A DNA stretch of 64,000 bases from the NCBI GenBank assembly GCA_009746045.1, contig RPFO01000288.1:1204984-1268983 (forward strand), read 5' to 3'. Below, piece by piece: positions 57,214-64,000 of the stretch (within the stretch, counting starts at the first letter, position 1; each line of letters starts with the position of its first letter). The notes under the pieces were generated by a model. That model was given only the letters and a program-made list of their open reading frames with translations, did not search any database and was not told the origin of the DNA. Made by a program: the position numbers and the translations under genes. This stretch comes from Mesostigma viride. Taxonomy: Eukaryota; Streptophyta; Mesostigmatophyceae; Mesostigmatales; Mesostigmataceae.

Positions 57214-57443
57214 GGATCAGCTTTCACCTGTGGGCTGTGAAGTCCCTAAATATGGCATTTTACTCACGCCCCCTTGAGGAGTGGGATGCCAGCTTCTGGT
57301 AACCCGAGAGATCGTATGTGGTATGTAGGCGGGCGTTCCAGCTGTGCTGGTCCAGCTTTGCTGTTGTAGGTGCCAGCTCATCCAGTGACTACATAACACT
57401 CTGCCCTGCTTGTGCAAGGCTGCCGCATGTGCCCCCCCAGGCC
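57214..57443. other. 3' flank of SMG7, no gene
   Basis: I see no feature. The nearest TGTAA downstream of the SMG7 stop (about 57627) lies beyond the TTAA tract, inside mobile DNA. Confidence 0.4.
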
Positions 57444-57859
57444 TTAATTAATTAATTAATTAATTACTTAATTAATTAATTAATTAATTAATTAATTAAT
57501 TAATTAATTAATTAATTAATTAATTAATTAATTAATTAATTAATTAATTAATTAATTAATAGACACGTGACTGCGTCACGTGAGCATAAGTCCTCAGTGG
57601 GAGAGGAACATGGGATGGAATGGATGGTGTAAGTGCTGCGGCTCGGTCCTCTACCGCCTCCTCTACCTAACCCGCGTCTAACAGTACCTAAGTTAGTGAG
57701 GCCGTTTCTAACTACACCTTGGGCGAAAGATGGTCATGACGAACCTGATCTCAATGCGTTAACATATCAAGGAGACAACCAGCGCAGGCCAGAAATCGGG
57801 AGAATCCGGACCATGGTAGCTCGAGCCTGCCGTTATCTTGTCCGCGTGTTCGAGTCGTT
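57444..57859 (-). mobile_element. older retroposon with long TTAA tail; possible SINE sharing the LINE 3' end
   Basis: A TTAA tract of about 117 bp (57444-57560, with one TTACTTAA irregularity) is followed by AGACACGTGACTGCGTCACG...GGAATGGATGGTGTAAG, the minus-strand 3' end of the LINE family (about 75 bp). After that the sequence departs from the LINE completely. On the minus strand the unique part has TGGCCTGCGCTGG and, about 50 bp on, CAGGTTCGTCATGACC, loosely like polymerase III A and B boxes. A fragment of it recurs at about 30160-30215. A SINE that borrowed the LINE tail, or a chimeric retroposition product, would explain this. Confidence 0.5.
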
Positions 57860-58270
57860 CAGGATTAATTAATTAATTAATTAATTAATTAATAGACACG
57901 TGACTGCGTCACGTGAGCATAAGTCCTCAGTGGGAGGGGAACATGGGATGGAATGGATGGTATAAGCTATCTAGGTCCTAGTTACAGGGGTGTGGGCACC
58001 GCGGCCCGAATCGCTATGAATGCCATACTTGGTCACACGCGGAGCCCCCACAGGCTTGGGGGTGGTCTCCTTCATCACTACTTGCCATCTATCCTTGCGC
58101 ACCATCTGCCTCCATATTACAGACAAACCAGGAGGCTGCCCGGGGGTGAGCCCGTCACGTCTAGTGTAGCACATGTCCATGCCGAGTCTATCACGAAAAG
58201 TCCACGGGTGGCGGCCCTGCCGCGCGCGGCCGGGGGCACGCCAGGTGAGGACATATCGCCCAGGCAGGAT
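57860..58270 (-). mobile_element. 5'-truncated LINE copy with 6-bp target-site duplication
   Basis: The body 57866-58264 is nearly identical to the LINE 3' end at 5.8-6.2 kb, including the TTAA tail (57866-57892) and the frame ending in VTRT. CAGGAT flanks it on both sides (57860-57865 and 58265-58270). It inserted at the edge of the older TTAA-tailed element, in the same orientation. It is truncated within the post-RT region of ORF2. Confidence 0.85.
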
Positions 58271-58738
58271 GATGAAGATGAATGGTGATGGAAATGTGTA
58301 TCCTTGTGCATTGAAATTATGGCTGGCTTACGTGTAGAGCGACTAGATGACCTAGACGGCGGGGCCGGAAACACTGAGCATGCTAATTGATCAGGGCGTG
58401 TGTTTCGAGCCTAACTGGCCGGGAGTGTCTAGTGGTGAGCACCATTGCTGCTGCGATCGCTCTCCCACCATTAACGAGGAAATACCCGCAAATGGAAAAC
58501 CACTGAAAAGGTCTAGCTAGTCAGTCATCACGTTAGCCATGCCATGATTCCAAACGTCCAAGAACTGCACACTGTGCAAAGGCAAAAAGCCGGAGGACAG
58601 CACTTTCAAATGTGCGGCGGGAACCAAAAGCCTGCGTATGCCAGAAAACATCGTGTTGCTGCAGCGACGCGACGATGTGGACAACGAATCCAGTGCCAAG
58701 CTCGGAACGGCCGCAAAGGAGATCTGGCATCACAGGGT
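58271..58738 (-). other. probable 3' region of the Penelope-like element
   Basis: No independent gene is visible. It follows the RT C-terminus on the minus strand and is probably the element's 3' untranslated part. Its end is not recognisable. Confidence 0.35.
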
Positions 58739-59047
58739 TCAGATGTGCGGAGATACTATGCGATCCAGCCGGTCCACGACCTGTTTGTAGAGCTTGTGCC
58801 AAGGGGCAGCACCGAACAGATGTGAGTGACGTTGCAAAAAACACCGGACTTGACGGAGCATAATGTCTCGGTCATAGTCTTTGACCAATAAACGATGCAA
58901 GAGTTCAACAAGAGTCGTGATGAAATCGACACGATAAGAACAAAGACGGGAAAAACGATGTAACTGAGAAAGAACAACACCATATTTTGCTGTGTGGGAA
59001 AGGAGACTGTGAATATCGGGGTAACGAATAAAAGGAATTTGCTGATA
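58739..59047 (-). pseudogene. Penelope-like element, RT C-terminal segment
   Basis: This minus-strand frame contains QQIPFIRYPDIHSLLSHTAK, YGVVLSQLHRFSRLCSYRVDF and LVKDYDRDIMLRQVRCFLQR and stops at 58739. It is the thumb/C-terminal part of a Penelope-like RT (compare the conserved SQLHRFxRxCS block). It is the direct continuation of the core at 61180-63895: the core ends DPKY and this piece starts at the next Gln. The two halves are separated by the 2.13-kb insertion at 59048-61179. Confidence 0.85.
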
Positions 59048-59594
59048 CATTTCTTGTTTTTGGTCCATTGGAGTTCCTTCCCACCAAGAGAAACATTTAT
59101 TTTACATTTTTGTGTGCTAGGCTTTATACGGACAGCCTATACCACACCTTCAAACTCAGTGCACATCATTATCAAGTTGGTTATTGTAGCACCATGCTGG
59201 GGGCCCAGCATACTCGAACACAAGGTGTTGCCCCCCTTAGCAGCGTGGGTGGGTGGCTGGGAGCTGAAAAGAGGCCTCCCTACGTCCCCTACACCACTCT
59301 AAGTACTGACTATCATTCACATTGCGCCACGCAGGCCTGCCGGCTGGCGCAAGTACAAGGTAACTGACTGCCCATCACAGTTGCGCCACGCCTGGCGGCT
59401 AGCGCAGGTACAAGGTCTAGTGACGTACGTTAGAAGCTACCTAGGCCTGCACTCCGGAACCACACTCAGCCGCAAAAAAGGGCCGGCCGGTGCAGTACCC
59501 TCGTGACAAGCGCTAGTCTTACGCTACCTATGGCAGGTCGGTCCCCTTTGAGCCCGTCCATGCGTCATATATAAAATGAGCGAAGCTCAACAAA
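59048..59594. mobile_element. TA-flanked insertion, short copy A (547 bp)
   Basis: Begins CATTTCTTGTTTTTGGTCC and ends GCGAAGCTCAACAAA; TA lies on each side (59046-59047, 59595-59596). Its left ~195 bp match the left end of copy B and its right ~330 bp match B's right end, so it is an internally deleted version of B. It has a perfect 18-bp palindrome ATGCTGGGGGCCCAGCAT (59194-59211), two TGCGCCA...TGGCGCA-type hairpins and a TATATAAA near the right end. There are no convincing terminal inverted repeats and no coding capacity. Confidence 0.75.
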
Positions 59595-59596
59595 TA

Positions 59597-61179
59597 CATT
59601 TCTTGTTTTTGGTCCATTGGAGTTCCTTCCCACCAAGAGAAACATTTATTTTACATTTTTGTGTGCTACATGTAGGCTTTATACGGACAGCCTATACCAC
59701 ACCCTCAAACTCAGTGCACATCATTATCAAGTTGGTCATTGTAGCACCATGCTGGGGGCCCAGCATACTCGAACACAAGGTGTTGCCCCCACACCTCCTA
59801 CCTGGCCACCAAGGCTATCGCCAACCTTGGTGCCCAGTTTCTTTCCGCCCCTGGCCCCCCTCCCGCATGCTGCCGCGGCTGTACTGCCGCCCCCGGCCGT
59901 GTGGCCGCTACGGCCGGTTTCCCGGCGGACGCAGGGCGGCACCCATGTCGTTCCCCCCGTTAGGGGGGCGGTTTCCAGCGGCTGCTCATTAGGCCTTACG
60001 CCCCCGGACCGTCTCTCACAAGCCCAGGACCCATCACCAGCCCCACTCCCGAGGCTGGGATTTCCCGGCATTGAAACCTTTGTGGCGATAGGCCCTCTAC
60101 CCTACCAAGGCCTTGGCTTGGAAACTGCTTAGCCAAGGCCCTGACCAGGGCTTGTGTTGTTGTAGGAATTTTTTTTTTTTTTTATGGCATAGATATGCCC
60201 CCCTGGCTGAACCGAACTCTTTATCGCTTTTCCTATAATGCATCATACAGGATAAAAACAAGGCGATAAAACAGCAAGAATTTCAGCCCCGCCAGGCAAA
60301 CATTCTTTGCTGAAAAACTGGGCAATGATGAAGAGCGCGCTCCTCCCACCAAGATTCGCTCCAGCCCCGCATCCTCCCCGAAACTCCCGTCTGGCCACAG
60401 GCCGAAAGATCGGGTCCGCTGTCAGGCTCCTGGCAGTTATGGGCTACCCTGGCACCCCGCGCTAGCCATCTCCACACAGATTCGCCTCCACCTGTGATTC
60501 TTTCCACCGTAGCCGCTGGCCCTGGCCTGTATGGCTCCTTCCCTGACGTTGTCCGACTGAAAACGCAGCTTCCCCAGTGTCAGGAAGCTGCTTGCCGCAC
60601 CCAGGGGTAGAGGGGAATCGTCAGTGGGCCCAGCGCCGGAAATCACACCCTTTTACTCAAATCGTAGAGCCCCCCACCCAACAACCATTACCGTGGCCTG
60701 TAACGGTAGGTGGCGAACATAATAAAGAACTTTATTCCAGGCCTCTCCACGCCCGGAGAGGCCGATAGCATCGTCTTACATTCAGCGCAGCCGCCATAGC
60801 GGCCAGCCGACCTTGCCAGCAAATGCTGGGATCAAGTTGCGAAGCTGAAAAGAGGCCTCCCTACGTCCCCTACACCACTCTAAGTACTGACTATCATTCA
60901 CATTGCGCCACGCAGGCCTGCCGGCTGGCGCAAGTACAAGGTAACTGACTGCCCATCACAGTTGCGCCACGCCTGGCGGCTAGCGCAGGTACAAGGTCTA
61001 GTGACGTACGTTAGAAGCTACCTAGGCCTGCACTCCGGAACCACACTCAGCCGCAAAAAAGGGCCGGCCGGTGCTGCCAGTACCCTTGTGACAAGCGCTA
61101 GTCTTACGCTACCTATGGCAGGTCGGTCCCCTTTGAGCCCGTCCATGCGTCATATATAAAATGAGCGAAGCTCAACAAG
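59597..61179. mobile_element. TA-flanked insertion, long copy B (1,583 bp)
   Basis: It has the same left and right ends as copy A, with about 1,050 bp of extra internal sequence (59790-60840). TA flanks it (59595-59596 and 61180-61181). The interior contains a Pro-rich plus frame (to 60132) and a T run at about 60168-60183. It encodes no recognisable transposase. It sits head to tail with A inside the Penelope-like RT gene, interrupting it between the codons for Tyr and Gln. I cannot assign a superfamily; a TA duplication suggests a Tc1/mariner- or similar DNA-transposon relation, but no inverted repeats support this. Confidence 0.7.
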
Positions 61180-63895
61180 TATTTAGGATCCTTGCGCTTA
61201 TCATAGACAACCGTACGCCAGCCCTTCTTGTTATGGGTAATGTTAAGATCGAGGTAATTGCAATGAGTATCCTCCGACGTGAGCTTTATAATGTGAGGGT
61301 CGCTTGCGGGTAGATGCCAGGCAGACTAGCGGTGATATACAAATGGGTTGCGAAATCAGGGTAACTTGTCGAAAGCAATGACATCATCAATGTATCGACA
61401 TGTGTGGATAAAACGCCTGATGAGAACATCATCGTTTGAGGCAATGAGATTCTCCATGAATGCAAGCTCATAAGTGTATAGATAGAGGTTTGCAAGGAGC
61501 CCGGCACATGCAGTTAGTGCCCATAGGGATGCCGATAGCTTGTTGGTATACATTGCCCGCAAAACAAATGAAGGTGTTATCAACAAGATAAGAGATCCAA
61601 TGAACAAGGTCAGCCTGCGTGATAATATAATTATAAGCATCCCGCACGATAGCACCTGCCGCAATCCCTGAGAGCCACGTTGCCGTGGGCTTGGTCTGAG
61701 AAACACGCACGTGCAGGTGGTTGCGCCCGTGAGGCCTACGTGCATACAGACGAGTAAGGAGGCTATCTAAACAAGCTTTCAAATCGTGCAAATCTAGTGT
61801 GGTATATAGAGTGGTGAAATCATAGGTGGCTATGGGCATAGGTATACGCTTCTCTGCTGCTGTCTTAGAACGGCTAAGGGCAGCAAGGCGTAGGCGTACT
61901 TGGGCTGAGTCTATGACGATCCAACTTCCAGCGCATTCATACCCGGCATTCGACAGCACCTCCACCCATAATGCATTGGCTTCGGGGAGAAGAGCATTCA
62001 AAGCATGGCAGATGAGTTTCGAGAGAGGCATCAGTGGGGCTGAATGCGACGCAGCAATGGTGCGCAAAGCAATGCAGGAGTTTTGTGCAGCTTAACAGTG
62101 AGATACAGATATGGGAACGTAGTGGTGGTGGCGCGTTGCTGCCGCTTAAGGAATGCCCGAGCAACAATGTTTTGGCTGTGCAGAAAAGCCCGATGAGCAG
62201 CAGTGATACTGGCGGTGGACTGTGCACGCTGAACATAGGTAGGGCTGGACGCCAACTCGTGTTGCAAAGTAGCAAGGTAGTGCTTCTTGCATATAAAAGC
62301 AAAGTAGTTGGCACTCTTGTCAACACACGTGATGATAAAGTCCTGCTTGAAGTGGTCAAGAAGTGCTTTATTATCTGTGCATGGTGTTGAGCCAGGTGGT
62401 GCGGTGGACCTGCCGGAGACGGTAATCAAGCCTGGTGAGACGTGCATTGCATTCGTGAATGACGGCGCGAAACCACGGTTCCATGGCAAGGGGAGCAAGC
62501 TGTAGGTCCGTGCACATGGCATTGCAGAATTTGCGCAGTGATGTTGAGAGCATCATGCATTCACCTCTTTGGCACACGTGCGCTGGACCCACGGCCGAAA
62601 CTTGGTGCCTTTGGCAAAAAGGTCTACAAGCGTGTGGCTCGGCAGGATGCTGAGGTCAGCGGTCATGACGTGCTGTGAGGTGGGATCAAGGTACTTGAAA
62701 TACCGTTGTTGTTGGCAGGGGCAGGGCCCTGCCAAGATGGTGGCCAGCTCGGTGGGCGTTGTATCGCGGCTGACCTTCCCGTTGCTGAAAACCATTCGCC
62801 CCCAAGGTGGGAGAGTAATGCCAGGCGGCTGCCAATGGGAGTGCCGAAAGTGTTGCGCACCACGAGCGGCATCGCAGCCTGCACTTGCGGCAAAGGCAGA
62901 ATGTGTGGCAAACACAGCTCATCCATCGCAGCATGAATGAAAGGTGAGATCAGTAAACGGCGCGGACGCAGTGCATCTGCATTCCCATTGACACGGTGCC
63001 GAATGATACGTGAGAGAAGGCCTCGCAGACTAGTGGCATGGGAGCGGGGGACTTGCAGATCAGCTGGGGAGCACGACCCGACGGCAATGTGTAAGCTGGT
63101 AAGCTTCTTCAAGCTGCAGGCTTCGAGATAGGATGCATGAAAGTTGCCGCGTTGTGCACCTAAGCCGAGACATGTGACGTAAGCAGCGGAGACTGGTGGA
63201 GTAAAGGGAAGGATCGGTGGACACATGTGTGGAAGGGGGCGGGGCAGGGGTGACGCTGGGGGGATAGGGGCGATATGGGTGGAGATTGTGCTTCAGACGC
63301 CAGGCACGGATGAACATAAGAGGGCGGGGACGGGGGGAGGCGGGCGGCGGCGAGACCGAGCTTTGAAGCTCTTGCCTTCAATGCAAGAACCGTGGGGCAG
63401 AAATGCATGTAACATTCGTTTCCAAAACGTTTCCCGATGCCCTGCGGCTTTGCGAAAAGCTGCGCCGGTAAAGGTGCCGGGGACATGTTCCAAGGGTACG
63501 ACTCGCCAATCCCACCACCCGTATTGAGCCATGGCGCCATGTAGGGGGGTGTCGTCGTTGGCGGCAGGGCGGCCACTACTATGAAGGCGACGTGCCGCTC
63601 GGACATGTTCCTGAAAAAGCGTCCAGGCATCCCGTTGCGTCTGGCCAACGTAGATACGCTGAGGGTACCTGCGGTTGTAAATGGCATAAATGACGCGACG
63701 GGTGCTTTCGGGGTGTGGGCGAGTGGAGTTGGTAAGCGACAAATGCGTGTGCTGTAAGCGCCGGAGGCGACGTAAAGTATGGTCATCCTTGCAGTGATGG
63801 TTATTATGGCGCGTGTAGATGCGACAACGCTTCCGCCATGCCTTTGAGGAGATACGATAGGGAACTGCCGAGAAATAGCAGTGTACTTCCGGTAA
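61180..63895 (-). pseudogene. Penelope-like retroelement with N-terminal GIY-YIG endonuclease (Chlamys type)
   Basis: Read downward from 63895, the first frame has a Cys/His-rich lead (RCRIYTRHNNHHCKDD) and the endonuclease core RRVIYAIYNRRYPQRIYVGQ, an IY...YVG form of GIY-YIG. Other frames then give LPSHTLVDLFAKGTKFRP, FIITCVDKSANYFAFICKK, PYLYLTVKLHKTP, the palm block IATYDFTTLYTTL, GIPMGTNC, the catalytic CRYIDDVIAF and finally HCNYLDLNITHNKKGWRTVV and DKRKDPKY at 61180. These are Penelope-like RT motifs in order. The endonuclease precedes the RT, the permuted order described for Chlamys elements of green algae. At least five frame changes and the insertion at 59-61 kb break the gene. Confidence 0.88.
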
Positions 63896-64000
63896 TCAAT
63901 GCCACTGGATTGCCATATTCTGTGGAGGGTAACCCTAAGCTCGTCTGGATTTGTACTAGAACACTACTACAAATTGAGATTTTTCAAACTTTGTTATTTA
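63896..64000. other. window end, no feature seen
   Basis: This is upstream of the Penelope-like open frame. It may be that element's 5' region. Confidence 0.3.

Noticed and set aside
61415-61445. Hammerhead ribozyme core (CTGATGAG inside the Penelope-like element)
   Set aside because: No GAAA and matching stems follow at the required spacing. The bases are part of the RT coding sequence on the other strand.

Overview
The window is eukaryotic nuclear DNA, most likely from a green alga of the Chlorophyceae (Chlamydomonadales-like). The evidence is many small, mostly phase-0 exons with GT-AG introns of 0.2-8 kb, GC-rich coding exons, a TGTAA-type polyadenylation signal after one gene, a Penelope-like retroelement with the permuted N-terminal GIY-YIG order known from green algae (Chlamys type), and very dense tandem repeats. 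Nothing looks prokaryotic, and the species cannot be named from sequence alone.

Layout. 0-17 kb is a graveyard of transposable elements. It holds LINE reverse-transcriptase fragments (about 0.6-1.2 kb, and 5.8-7.1 kb with an exact 13-bp target-site duplication). A solo LTR (8.13-8.97 kb, 5-bp duplication) lies inside a frameshifted USP-like cysteine-protease pseudogene (8.0-10.8 kb). A complete ORF1-only LINE-like element (12.9-14.9 kb) has an intact 461-codon ORF and an 11-bp duplication, and a broken LTR-retrotransposon gag follows at 15.5-16.5 kb. 17.1-29.9 kb is a 14-exon gene for a two-halved CHR-family chromate/anion transporter (+). 31.9-33.4 kb is a small three-exon LITAF-domain gene (-). 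35.7-57.2 kb is a seven-exon SMG7/EST1-like nonsense-mediated-decay factor (+) with two giant intronic satellites (44-bp units, 37.1-39.1 kb; 76-bp units with higher-order structure, 44.4-51.8 kb). 57.4-64 kb is nested mobile DNA: two stacked LINE-type 3' ends with TTAA tails, then a Penelope-like element cut in two by a head-to-tail pair of TA-flanked insertions.

The three host genes were reconstructed by conceptual splicing. In each, family motifs, splice consensus and intron phase agree across junctions. They do not form a pathway; they are ordinary neighbours in a repeat-rich chromosome.

The most unusual theme is that many intronic tandem repeats start at, or contain copies of, the end of the preceding exon plus its 5' splice site. 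This occurs in the CHR gene (exons 3, 5, 9, 10), in the LITAF gene, and more weakly in the SMG7 gene. It suggests that duplication across 5' splice sites makes introns grow here and leaves decoy donor sites. The second most notable item is the ORF1-only, HAL1-like element. Very long open frames in 44-57 kb on both strands are artefacts of the stop-free 76-bp repeat.
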